From Saccharina japonica (lineage: Eukaryota; Sar; Phaeophyceae; Laminariales; Laminariaceae): a DNA stretch of 64,000 bases. The position numbers and the translations under genes were made by a program. The stretch covers positions 256,594 through 320,593 of the forward strand of contig MEHQ01004053.1 in the NCBI GenBank assembly GCA_008828725.1. The letters are read 5' to 3'. Of this stretch, positions 13,101-24,060 are shown piece after piece; positions within the stretch are counted from its first letter, which is position 1; each line of letters opens with the position of its first letter. The notes beneath the pieces were generated by a model. That model ran no database searches. It was not told the DNA's origin and saw only the letters and a program-made list of their open reading frames with translations.

Positions 13101-14089
13101 GGTGCTGGAGTCGGTGCGGGGACCGGAGGTGGAGTCGGTGCGGGGACCGGAGGAGGAGTCGGTGCGGGGACCGGAGGTGGTGTCGGTGCGGGGACCGGGG
13201 GTGGAGTTGGTGCGGGGACCGGAGGTGGTGTCGGTGCGGGGACCGGGGGTGGAGTTGGTGCGGGGACCGGAGTAGGCTCCGGAGCAGGCCCTGTGAGGAG
13301 ACGGTTCCGGTCGTCGTCAAGCGAAACGGTACGCAACGGTATCAGGATAACAAAGACGGGTGGGCAAGATAAGAGGTTAGGGGTATCGGTCTCGGGGCAA
13401 CCTCCGGACTTACTCCAACAAATTTGTTGACCGTGAAGCTACTAACGTATATCGTTCTTGGCAGTACCTGCCTAATTTGCGCCACATCCCGCACTTCACA
13501 TGATATGGAGCTCACCTGCAATGCACTGCCCCTCGCAAGTGTCGAACGCAGAATCTTCGCAAGCTGCTCCTAACCCACTGCACATTATCGTCAATGAAGC
13601 AACCGCATCATCGTTGAAAATGAAAGGCAGAAACGGCACCCAGTTGCAAACGTCCACGATGCCTACGTCGCACAGGGTGTCCCATGTTTCCTCGCAGTCG
13701 GTGCAGTCGTAAAGACGGCGGTGATCGAAGTGAGCCTCCTCTAAGGCGTCATATTCTTCGGGCTCAAGAAGCATCCTCGATTCGGTGGGCGATGCCTGTA
13801 CCTCCGGCATGCCGTCGGTGGTCTCAATGCCGTATTCAAACGTATACGTGGTGGTACCGACCTTGAGACTATCCAGACGACCCGACTCTTGGAACTTGTA
13901 GATCGACTTCAGGCCGTTTTTCGTGTAAATTATTCGGTAAGGTGGGACCTTGCCGTTGTCCCACCAGTCGATCTTGTAGGTCGTCCTATTCTTCCTGACA
14001 TTTACCCTGTGTCTCGTAGCTTCCGCCACGAAGCTTCCCACTATCAGCACTAGCAGGAGCGATGCTTGCACCGCGCTTGTCATCTTCAT
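7143..14089 (-). CDS. Secreted leishmanolysin-like (M8) zinc metalloprotease with EGF module, 13 exons
   Basis: Exons, all minus strand: 14089-13516, 13290-13075, 12732-12613, 12404-12320, 11872-11606, 10472-10446 (tentative), about 10147-10056, 9744-9677, 8571-8503, 8114-8084, 7656-7592, 7410-7341, 7273-7143. Phases agree at every junction and the lengths sum to 1815 nt (604 residues plus TAA). Order: signal peptide (residues 1-24, hydrophobic LLLVLIVGSF), a Cys-containing N-terminal domain to about 190, a PAPTPPPV repeat linker (about 192-263), an EGF-like module with six Cys (about 265-300), then the catalytic domain. That domain has the SAADRW motif preceding the protease core, HEMGH with Glu as catalytic base and two His as zinc ligands, and further on GHLDE...DELMTGY supplying the third His and the Met-turn, as in the M8 family. 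The linker and EGF exons are symmetrical phase 1-1, the usual sign of exon shuffling. The acceptors of exons 6-7 and the donor of exon 12 are the weak points. Probably an extracellular or cell-surface protease. Confidence 0.85.
11535..11572. repeat. (ACTAT)n microsatellite in an intron
   Basis: About seven perfect ACTAT units in the intron following the HExxH exon of the metalloprotease gene. Confidence 0.9.
13097..13275 (-). repeat. Coding 24-bp tandem repeat (Pro-rich linker)
   Basis: About seven units, each encoding Pro-Ala-Pro-Thr-Pro-Pro-Pro-Val on the minus strand, inside exon 2 of the metalloprotease gene. The plus-strand Gly-rich ORFs over it are shadows. The linker joins the N-terminal Cys domain to the EGF module; its length probably varies between alleles. 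Confidence 0.9.
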
Positions 14090-16280
14090 GGTTGTTGCTG
14101 CGGTGGGGGGGAGACGGGCTGCAGAAGGTTAACTGTGGGGGGTTGTGTCGTGTTTTCTAGTATAGGCCTTCCTTCCAGGTTTTGTCTCTTCTCTAAAAAT
14201 ATTTTGCGAGAAGCGCTGACGTGTTCTATATCGTACGCTACACCCAACCGAAGGATTGGTATACATGTGTTAACCACATAAATATACATGAAACAATGAA
14301 ACCAATATTCCCTTAGTGGTTTCCACAACCTCGTTGCGACTGCCTGGGTCCCATTCCTGACACAGTACCGATACCTGCTGTCGAATCCTAAGGCCATCAA
14401 AACGGTTAATTGCAAAGTTGTCACAGCGACCAATTAACGCCGATTGCATTGGTTTACGGGGGGCTAGCCATGGAAACCAGCGAACTGCTACTCTACCGCG
14501 TGGTGTGCGAAACGATATTCGGCGGGGAAACCCCCAAAAGGCGGGTCACGCACTACAGTAGGTGCAGCATTCACGGACTCTCGCTCTGGCGTCGCACATG
14601 CACTTGTGTGCAGAGACATGTAGTCAAATCCAATCGAGCCCTAAAAGCAAGCAAGCACCAACTTGGCGACGACGCTGTATACCGCACCAGTGGACTACAC
14701 TCAGCAACAAGAATGGCTGTTGTGTGATGATCTTGTCGCCGACGAGCGTTTAGGAACCGGCTGGATTCAGTTGCCTTTTGTCGGCCACAAAATGGCGACA
14801 TTGCAGACTCGTTTGATCTATACTGTAAATATTGCCCTACCTGAGACAAGGTACTGTAACTCTAACATTAACCCCGGCCACGACCTTTTCCCCACGCAAA
14901 ATGCAAGTGCATGGAGGTTGTGACGCGCGATTTCGGCCTTGATGGTTTCGAATTTTGGCGAAAGGCGATAAAGGGTTTCCGTTGCCGGGGTGAAGTTAGT
15001 GTATCGGAATCTCAGCTGCTCTGAATGCTTTGAAATGTTCGTTTGTACGGTGCACAGTCGACCTATTGGTGGCTACTGAAGGCCAAGGAGGAATAACACG
15101 CCGTTAAAAAAATGATTCACCCCGCGTTTCTGGATGAATCTAATATGTAGACGTTGTGTCGGAATATAAATCTGCGCCGTTATGTTGACACGCTGCGTTT
15201 GCACCTTCCGGCGTGTTCGGACCTGGCAGAGGGCGGGCGGTCACCCAAAGTGCCCTATCGAAGCAGCATGCCATTGTTTTGATGCTGACCATCGTTTGGT
15301 TATCAACGGAGCCCTACACCACGACGTTCAGGTGCTGCAGGGGTAAAACAATATATAAAAAAAACGGTACACAGACTGAGACAAAACAAACTTACGACTG
15401 AAGGCTTGCACTTCACTAGCGGACAGCTATTATTGTAGTTCCTCGCAGCAAACAACAGCCCGCGAAATCTAGGGCCGCGCCTGATAAGGTGTGCGAGGGC
15501 GTCGGGTGACTCAGACAACAGTCGTGGGCAGCCAGGAAAGACTCGCGAGGTGTTTTCGTGAACTCAAAGTTGCCAGCCAGCAGCAGGTATTTTAAAACAA
15601 ACAAAACTCACACAATCGTGGAAAGGTTTCATTGCATGCGCGGGAGCCTGGTACGATGGCCTAAAAACCTCTGTATTCGAGTTTATTTGCAACAGCTTTT
15701 ATGCCATTTCAGAAAAACTGATTTGGTTTGCAAAGTACTTATTATCTATTTCCATGTCGTTTGCATATATTTTATCGAAACGCCTACTACCCGCGCCCAC
15801 TCAACAACAGATAGATCCCTCAGATATCCTCCGCGACCAAGTCAGAATTTGGCTTTCAGAACCGAGAATCACTCTCAGCAACCGTAGGTATTCATCATCC
15901 ACACAACATATGTATATGTCTATAGTATTTCACCAGTGATAGTAATACATGTATATATATATTTCATACTCGTATAATACGTGTAGGAGCTTTGTCTCAT
16001 AACAGCTGCCGGTCTGTGGGAGTTACTCGAATATCTGATGGGATGTGCTTGAGTTGCATATTATGTGTGCAGGTAGCGGTAATACCACGACGGTAAGTAT
16101 CACCACCAAAACCGGTTATAGCATTTCTGCTCGGCGGCTACTATTCAATATTAATATGAAATAATGTGGTGGTGTTTTACGAGTACCCATTTCAAGTACG
16201 CACCCGTCCTACGTCGGCACTCCGGTTCTATCGTTATCGTGTATCGAAATTTCGAAAGTATATATTATCGAAATATAACA
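14090..16280. other. Upstream region of the metalloprotease gene, no supported gene
   Basis: Presumably holds the 5' UTR and promoter of the minus-strand protease gene, but no TATA or other core motif stands out. Several 60-110 codon ORFs exist on both strands without recognisable domains. AT-rich around 15350-16150. Confidence 0.4.
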
Positions 16281-16304
16281 GTATAGTTGGAGTCCGTTCT
16301 TCTC

Positions 16305-16401
16305 TTAACCCTTATAGGACTGGAGTCCCGTTTTGGGGACAATCTACTAAGAATTTGAGTGGTTTGTCCCGAAAACGGGACTGCAGTCCTAAAAGGGTTA
16401 A
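16305..16401. mobile_element. piggyBac-like MITE, copy 1
   Basis: An 89-bp near-perfect hairpin (about 34-bp arms starting CCCTTWTAGGACTG, three mismatches) flanked on both sides by TTAA (16305-16308, 16398-16401). TTAA duplication and CCC...GGG ends are diagnostic of the piggyBac superfamily. The surrounding sequence recurs without the insertion at 16770-16850 (site TTGA at 16794-16797), giving an empty site. Confidence 0.85.
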
Positions 16402-16944
16402 GTAGTTTGGGATGAACCAGGTGGTCTCACCTCCCACGAGGGCTGGTGAGGCCACCCGTCGCGAAAAGGGAGCGAATGATCATTTATTTATTCAGCCGTG
16501 ATCAAATATGATCATACCTCTCTACCGCGACGTGGGTTCGTGAGAAGAACTTACTCGTCTTGCTGGTAACAGCCAGATCTGTTGTTAGGGTGGGTGGGTG
16601 GTGTCTTCCCAGCTTCTCGCCCCTTATCTCTGTTTTTCTCGGTGAAGCTGCAATTAATGAATGGTGATATAGCTCGGGCCGGCTCCCTGGTAATACTGCC
16701 TCTTCGGTAGAACAGGTGCTAGGGGATTCTGAGACAATTCCCTGCACCGGTTCTGATAATACAACAGCAGTATAATTGGAGTCCGTTCTTCTCTTGAGTA
16801 GTTTGGGATGAACCAGGTGATCTCACCTCCCACGGCTGGTGATTCCACCCTCCCTTACTTGTTTTGGACTTCTAGGCCTGGGTCTGGATTATCCTTGTCT
16901 TGGGCGTATGAAGGCCTTATCCCACACTACTCCCACACGGATTT

Positions 16945-17331
16945 CTATCCCAAATTCGTCTTCGTTATAGTCAAGTTATAGTGAAGGTTGGTTTCCGAAG
17001 GCGGCCCATGACTTGCTCTGGTCGCTGAGCGGAAACTCGTTGAATTCTCGGTATTGGGCTTCCGGAACTCCCTTGACCATACACCTTCGCCTCCTGAACC
17101 GGGCGCTACTACCTCGAGCAGCCTCGTGTACCTCCATGCCGTCTTGGGATTTTTCCAGTAGGCTTTCTGCATAATGGTCGCCAAAGACTCTCCTGCTAGG
17201 GCGCGGGACACTGCCCCACCTGATCTTAACGAATGCATCGAGAATGTCTGTACCTCACCTATCTCCTTAGCGTACTTCTTCAGGGTAGCTGTCATCTGCT
17301 TAGCTGAAATAAGTTCCGTGCCCCTTACCAC
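16945..17331 (-). pseudogene. Tyrosine recombinase, C-terminal catalytic fragment
   Basis: A 128-residue minus-strand frame. Residues around 30-36 read HSLRSGGA, the conserved H-x-x-R box of tyrosine recombinases. About 25 residues on come a Trp-Lys pair and WRYTRL, in which the Tyr sits where the DNA-cleaving nucleophile is expected. The HSLRSGGA form is typical of eukaryotic mobile recombinases (DIRS-, PAT- or Crypton-type). The N-terminal half with the first catalytic Arg and Lys is not visible, so this is a truncated copy or one exon of an element. The tail after Tyr is long and low in predicted structure. Direct repeats at 16282-16457 and 16765-16850 lie just downstream of it and could be element ends. 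Source element type is undecided. Confidence 0.65.
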
Positions 17332-17653
17332 CGCCTCGCCTCGTCGTGTGATTGAGGGATCACCGTTCTTTGTATCGAACGATATCGAAACATTCGATAC
17401 GATTTTCCACCGTAACTACTGCTGTAACAAACTGCTGGTATAATGGGTATATACGTTCATACGTACGTGGTATGCATGATACATTTGAAGACACGAGGAC
17501 TCTCCAAAGAGTGTACGCGTATACGTATAATATGATATGTACAAATAGTATGGTACATCGAAGTATCCCACACAGCTTGCAAACATTCATTGACGAAATG
17601 CTCGATCCCACAGCTGTCGTTTTTTATTTCTATATATATATATACCTGGTACA

Positions 17654-18608
17654 TGCCGGTCGGCCCGGTTGTCTATTAATAGCGCAGGTAACCACGAAGA
17701 GTGTAATTTTGGAAGTCGAGGGTTCGAGTCTCTGTATGGAGATGTTTATTCTCAAATGACACCAACTGTCGAGGGCGCATATTATCGCGTGGGTAAGGGT
17801 CGATCTTAACGAGGAGTGAATTTCGGGTTTTTCCAGAAATTTCTGGTTTTTTCTGGTTTCACCAGAAAAACTTCATCCCCGAAAAAACAGGCCTCCAAGT
17901 TTTTCTGGTAATCCCGTAAATTTCTGGTTTTTATGGGTACGATCGGGCAGCCCCACCGTGCCAGCCGTGCCACCCCTCACGAACACACAGGGCTGGCCAG
18001 GGTTGTCCCCGAGGTCCTCCACAGGCCCATAGCGCGAGCGCAAGAAGGCGCAAAAGCTTTTTGAGCTCTCACAATCGAGTTGACACAGTGACCTGGCGAA
18101 CCGAGGTACCCGAACCGACCGAGCTCGCGGAAGGCTGTAGCTCAAGCTTGGTAGCGTTGGGCGTCGTAGCGCGACGAGTTGGTGGTGGATTCCACTCTCC
18201 GAGCACCGATTACCTGCCTACGAGCCAGGCCGACCGTTGTGGGACCACCACACGGATGGTTACCGAGAGCGCTGCTGCTGTAGTGACGGTTTTGTGCCTG
18301 GTGGACGATTATTAGCGAGGCAACTGAAGCTCGTACTTGTTAGAACCATTTTAGAAAATACCGGAAATTCGAGAAAACCAGAAAAATACTTTCTCGTTAA
18401 GATCGACCCTAAGCCCAATTCGACGAGAAGAGTTGACGAGGCAAGAAAGTGCTGAAATCTTCTCGGCGATAAAAATGCAAGGCACGTACGCGTACTGGGG
18501 AGGAAGGAGAGGAACCCTACATTACTTTCCCGCGATCTGAGTTACGATACAATAAAGAGGGAGAGAGAAACGAAGGGCGAAGATAATAAATGGGATGGGG
18601 GGGGGGGG
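17654..18608 (+). mobile_element. tRNA-derived SINE copy a, split by a Harbinger-like insertion
   Basis: A tRNA-like head with a pol III B box (GGGTTCGAGTCTC near 17721), then the family body and the tail ending AGATAATAAATGGGATG plus a G run. The body is interrupted after GGGTAA by the element at 17797-18409 and resumes directly after it. The uninterrupted sequence is seen in copy c. Confidence 0.8.
17797..18409. mobile_element. PIF/Harbinger-like MITE, 613 bp
   Basis: Perfect 17-bp terminal inverted repeats GGGTCGATCTTAACGAG, flanked by TAA on both sides (17794-17796, 18410-18412). A 3-bp TWA duplication with G-rich TIRs is the PIF/Harbinger signature. It sits inside a SINE; the SINE copy at 19870-20198 carries the intact site (minus-strand TAA at 20064-20066). 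No transposase ORF. Confidence 0.85.
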
Positions 18609-18650
18609 AACAAACCATATATATATATATTGCATCACATTATTAAATCG

Positions 18651-18978
18651 CCTCCCATTTATTATATTGCGCCGCTTCCTGTTTCTCTCTCCTTGGCCTA
18701 GTCGTAAATCAGTATCCGGGGTCAGCAAAAGTAGGCTGCTTCTCCCTCCCCCCAGCTACGTTTTTGCCTTGCATTTTTATCGCGAGAAGATTTCAGCACT
18801 TTCTTCCCTCGTCGACTTGCGTCGGATTCCGCCTACCCACGCCACGAAGGCGCTCTCAGCAATTGGTTCCTTTTTATTTTTTCAAATAAAGACAAAATCT
18901 CACCACGGTGGGATTCGATCTTGGGCACCAATGATAGTAGTCTTTGAAGCTGACCACTACTCTACCGGGGCGACCGGC
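18651..18978 (-). mobile_element. tRNA-derived SINE copy b
   Basis: Minus-strand copy: the tRNA-like head at 18978-18905 has an A-box-like GGTAGAGTAGTGG and a B-box-like GATCGAATCCCA. Faces copy a tail to tail across an AT repeat. An ORF running through it is not a gene. Confidence 0.8.
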
Positions 18979-19869
18979 ATGTATATATATACTTCGTGTA
19001 TGGGGGAGTACTGTGGCGAAATCGACGACACGACAAGGAGAAAAGGGTTTGGCCTTGCCTTGCTCGGAGGTGTGGTAGATTACCATATGTTTCCGACTGG
19101 AGACTGGAGGCTGGGCTGGGGTCGAATACCAGGAAGCACCCATCGGGACTCGGGACTGGAGACAGAGTTTTGATGAAAATCATACTCCGACTGGAGACAG
19201 AATTGGGGAAAATTAATGTCCAGCTGGGGACCGGCTTGTGAAACAACGCGGAGGGTTGTTATTGCTGTAGTTGTTGTCGTTGTTGCTGCTGTTGTTGCTG
19301 TTGTTGAGTTGTTGTGCGCACTGTTACTCATCGGCATACATCTGGTCTGTGGTCAGAGGACAGAGGGTTCAGACCTGTCGGTGATCGACAATGGAGGAAT
19401 GAAGCCAAGCCCTTTCAACTATTATTGTTATATACCTGGTACGAAGTACACGGGGGCTTCGCTGGTGGCGTAATGGGCAACGTCGAGCGAAGTAAATGCC
19501 CTCAGGGAACAACATATACCTGCAAAATGCAGTTTACGATGCCAAGGGTTTTTCATCCCGGACTCATACCGTGAAATTCCCGGACACAACAACAACAACG
19601 ACAACGACAATAACAACAACAATAATAACAAAAAACAACTTAAAATGGGCAACATATATACCATATAATACCTGATAAAAAAATCTTGGTCTACTTAAAA
19701 TAATAATTCCCGTTTACTGGTTTACTTCAAATAATAATACCTGATATCATATCATGTAGATAGTACGTACATAGGGGGGTAATTCAAATTAGAGTACCTG
19801 GTGTAGGGACACAAAAAAGAAAAACATCAACAACGAAAACACGAACTCGTAGTCGAAATCGTGGCGACA
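18979..19869. other. Non-coding, simple repeats
   Basis: Contains (GTT)n at about 19256-19314 and (CAA)n at 19586-19640, with Gly/Val-type low-complexity frames. 'Actggagac' words recur at 19090-19240. No gene supported. Confidence 0.45.
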
Positions 19870-20198
19870 CTTTTTTTTTTTTTTTTTTCCCATCCCATTC
19901 ATTATCTTCGCACTTCCGTCTTTCTCCCTCCCTAGTCGTAACTCAGATCCGTGGTCACAAAGTAGGCTCCTCTCCCTCCCCCCCCACTACGGTTCTTGCC
20001 TTGGTTTTTATAGCGAGAATATTTCAGCACTTTCTTCCCTCGTCAACTTTCGTCGGATTTTGCTTACCCACGCTATAATATGCGCTCTCGACGGTCGGTG
20101 TCATTTGAGAATAAAAACCTCCATGGGGAGAATCGAACCCTCGACATCCGGCCCAAAAGGCTTCGTGGCTACCAGTTAGACCACCGGGGCGACCGGCT
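19870..20198 (-). mobile_element. tRNA-derived SINE copy c (intact reference copy)
   Basis: Starts at the head at 20198 (GCCGGTCGCCCCGGTGGTC), B box GGGTTCGATTC, and ends in an A tail (18-bp T run at 19871-19888 on the plus strand). Provides the empty site for the Harbinger-like insertion in copy a. Confidence 0.85.
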
Positions 20199-20980
20199 TC
20201 TGTAAACACATTAACAACAACGAAAACAACAACCACGAAAACAACAAAACATTACCTCGAGCCCTCTTAATTTCGGGTTATTACCGCTACTCGTACCGGG
20301 AAATACGCATCCCTTCTAAAAATCATAATAATACTGGTGTTAATACTGGTAATTACCGCTACCAGGAAATACGCATCCCTTCCTAAAGTCATACTCGCAA
20401 TACTTACTTAGCATGTACTTATAATACTACGTATACATACGTAGGGGGGCACTATATTTATATTTATACCCGATGCCGTAAACGACGTATTGTCTTGAAA
20501 CAAAACGAAATTATACGAGTAGTACGTACATTAACACAAACATGACAGCGGGGGGCATATAAGGTATACGGCAAGGAAGCACGAGGCACGAGCGTCGAGA
20601 ACATAGGGAATACTGAGATATGTCAATGATACTACGAGTACGTACGAGTAGTGTTTACTATTAATAATGTGTATATACATACAAGGGGACTTCGCCGTCG
20701 GCCCAGGCCGCCGGCGAAGCTAACGAAGGCCGCAATGCAACAGGCAGTTTACGATGCCAAGGGACCGAGGGGATATATATATACATACCATATAAACGAC
20801 GTATTGTCTTGAAACAAAATGAATTTATAATACGTACATGAAAATTACCACATACATGACGGCGGGGGGTATACGGAAAGGAAGCACGAGGGACGAGCGT
20901 CGAGAACTCAGGTTTTACTGAGATATGAAAAGGCACGAGCGTCGGGAACTGACGTTTTACTTTGTTTCTTCTTTTTTTCT

Positions 20981-21302
20981 GTTTTTTTTCATCCCATTTA
21001 TTATCTTCGCACTTCTGTCTTTCTCCCTCCCTAATAGTAGTCGTAACTCAGATCCGGGGTCACAAAGTGGGCTCCTCTCCCTCCTCCCCCACTACGGTTT
21101 TTACCTTGATTTTTATCGCGCAGAGGGTTCAGCCTTCCCAACGCTCGTCGATCTTCATTGAATTTTGCTAACTCACGCTCTCGCGCTTTCCGCTAGTCAA
21201 TATATTTTTTTGCGAGAAAAAGTCCCGACGAGCATGCACTCGAGGGGGGGGGCTCGAACTCACGATATTGACTCTATAAGCTTCGTGGTTACCTGCTAGC
21301 CT
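20981..21302 (-). mobile_element. tRNA-derived SINE copy d
   Basis: Same body and tail as copy c. The 5' head is cut at the CTAGCAGGTAACC segment, so the first bases of the tRNA-like part are lost. Confidence 0.75.
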
Positions 21303-22084
21303 GAGATATGTTAATTATACTAATTAATATGGTATGTCAGCTGTGCGTGAGATTAAGGCTTAAAATGGCAATCCGCCGAAATTATTAAGCACATCGCCCC
21401 GGTGGTCTACGACTCGCATGATATTCATAGCAGTTAACCACGCAAACTGCTAAGTTTGAGGTCGAGGGTTCGAGTCTCTGTATTTATGGAGATTTTTATT
21501 CTCAAATGTGATCGAGTACGGGTAGTTGTCGAGATCACCTGTTCTTATAGCGTGGGTAAGCACAATTCGATGAGATCCGTCGAGGAAATGAAGTAGTACT
21601 GGAATCTTCTCGCGAAAAAACTCAAGGCACGAACAACAATAAATAGTGCTATCGAGAACTGTCGAGAACGAGTAGGCGCACTTTGACGATAATAGACGAG
21701 GGAAGAAAGTGCTGACATATTCTCTCGGTGAAAATGCAAAACACGTACTGCTTTGAGTGGGTAGGGAGGAGGAGTGCCTACTTAGAGACCCCGGATCTGA
21801 GACACGACTACTGCAGCAAGACCGAGAGAGAAAATAAGGGCCTCTTCTCTCGCCCACAATGGGGGCGCTGTTGATATCACACGTTGTTGAGGCTGACGTA
21901 CTTCATTTCTTTTACAAAAGCAACTATAAATACGTACGTCGTAATTATTGTTAATTTTGTTTATGTACGTCAGGCCATTCTTATCAAGCGACGTTTTTTT
22001 TCCAAATTTCCAATATTTTTTTCCAAGAGAAACAGGAAAAACAGGAAAAACATTAAACGTTTCACAGATGCTCTGAGTACCTTG

Positions 22085-22835
22085 GAGTAAAGTAAGGAGT
22101 ATTGGAGATAAAATACATCAGGTACTTCGCGTACTCGGAGTATTTCGGGGTTCGATACTCCGGATACTGCTCGTACTCGGAGTATTTCGGGTATGAACAC
22201 TCTCGATACTGCTTTACTCGGAGTATTTCGGGGTCCGATACTGCGGGTACTCCTTGTACTCCGAGTATTTGGGGCTTCAGTACTGCTCATACTCCAAGTA
22301 TTTCGAGTATTCAGGCCGCTAATACTCTTATACTCTTAATAAGTACTCGGAGTACGAAATGTACTCGATACTCGGAGTATACTCGCAGTGTAAAGTACGT
22401 CAGGAGCATATTTGCATCATTTAAAAAGCCTCGGCCGTCATTCCTCCCAAGGTCTGGGAGCAAGTGACTGGCGTGTATAGCATTTTAAAATTCACAGATG
22501 CTCCCATTACCTCGGAGTATAATTAGAGTATTTTCGAGTAAAAAATACTTCAGGTACTTTGTGTACTCGCAGTATTCCGGTGTCCAATACTCTCGATACT
22601 CGGAGTACTCCGAGTAATTTAGATGTGTTTACTCCGAGTACTGCTTGTACTCGAGTATAAGTACTGCTCATACTCCCAGTACTCGGAGTAGTTGGGCCTT
22701 CAGTACTGCTCATACTCCAAGTACTCCGAGTATTTAGGCCACCAGTACTCTAATACTCTCAGTACTCGGAGTACGAAAAATCCTCGATACTCCGAGTATA
22801 CTCTACTCGGAGTATCGAGTATACTCGGAGCATCT
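22085..22835. repeat. Clustered TACTCGGAGTA palindromes
   Basis: Dozens of imperfect copies of the 11-bp palindrome TACTCSGAGTA, loosely spaced at about 15-40 bp. Reads the same on both strands. ORFs across it are low complexity. Confidence 0.85.
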
Positions 22836-22844
22836 ATCTGTGCA

Positions 22845-22985
22845 ATAGTGTGGAGGGAGGATAATAATAGCCTACCTAAAAGGGACCCCGGATCTGAGTT
22901 ACGACTATTTATACATAGTGAGAAATTGAGAGACAAGACGGGCGAAGATAATAAATTGGATGGAAAAACTAAAATAATATTAGTA
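22845..22985 (+). mobile_element. SINE 3' end fragment
   Basis: Only the 3' part of the SINE family (GACCCCGGATCTGAG to AGATAATAAATTGGATG plus A-rich tail). A shorter scrap of the same part occurs at about 27183-27215. Confidence 0.7.
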
Positions 22986-23164
22986 AAAAGACGAGCAAAA
23001 TGGGCGGGGTCGTGGCCGTAAGATACCGCCAATCATTCTTATCGGAGCCGTGAATTTCCAAACAATCTAGCAAGTACGTGTGCTTCCGTTTTTTTTCCAT
23101 TTTGTTCCCCAATTAGTAGTGGAATGCGAAGCCTTCCAAACATTTTTTCCCTCTGAAGAATGTC

Positions 23165-24060
23165 CAAATTTTGCACACCCCGGACAGCTCATGAGCTAGC
23201 TCATCTATCGTGTATAGCTCAAGCTTTGAAAACATGTGTAGATGAGCTACCGATTACAGCCCAAGCCTAGGAAAGCATGTGTAGCTCATGTAGCTCATAT
23301 AACTCATTTCGGGACGGATGAGCTAGCTCAGGCAGATCACATAGCTCACCTTGTGCAAAAGTGTGTAGATGAGCTATCCTCTATAGCTCAAATTTTGAAA
23401 ACATGTGCAGATGAGCTACCGAGTATAGCGCAAGCTTTGAAAACATGCGTAGATGAGCTACCGATTATAGCTCAAGCCTTCGAAACATGTGCAGATAGAT
23501 GAGCTACCGATTACAGCTCAAGCCTTCAAAACATGTACAGATGAGCTACCGCCTATAGCTCAAGCCTCCAAAACATGTGCAGATGAGCTATCGCCTACAG
23601 CTCAAGCCTTCAAAACATGTACAGATGAGCTACCGCCTATAGCTCAAGCCTCCAAAACATGTGCAGATGAGCTATCGCCTACAGCTCAAGCCTTCAAAAC
23701 ATGTACAGATGAGCTACCGCCTATAGCTCAAGCCTCCAAAACATGTGCAGATGAGCTATCGCCTACAGCTCAAGCCTTCAAAACATGTACAGATGAGCTA
23801 CCGCCTATAGCTCAAGCCTCCAAAACATGTGCAGATGAGCTATCGCCTACAGCTCAAGCCTTCAAAACATGTACAGATGAGCTACCGCCTATAGCTCAAG
23901 CCTCCAAAACATGTGCAGATGAGCTATCGCCTACAGCTCAAGCCTTCAAAACATGAGCAGATGAGCTACCGCGTATAGCTCGAGCCGAGAAAACATGTGC
24001 AGATGAGCTATCGCCTATAGCTCACCCCGGGAAAACATGATCATAGCTCATGTACGCAGC
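23165..24060. repeat. AGCTCAAGCC/GATGAGCTA minisatellite, block 1
   Basis: Units of about 45 bp pairing GATGAGCTACCGCCTATAG with CTCAAGCC and AAAACATGTGCA; between 23530 and 23950 two alternating unit types form a 90-bp higher-order repeat, nearly perfect. One frame stays open and reads ADELxxIAQAxKTC repeats, but this follows from a unit length divisible by three. Confidence 0.9.

Noticed and set aside
12878-13430. Long plus-strand Gly-rich and Arg/Cys-rich ORFs
   Set aside because: They are antisense shadows of the 24-bp Pro-Thr-Val linker repeat, whose minus-strand reading is fixed by splice phases on both sides.
23165-24060. CRISPR-like array
   Set aside because: The spacers are as conserved as the repeats, there are no cas genes, and the genome is eukaryotic.
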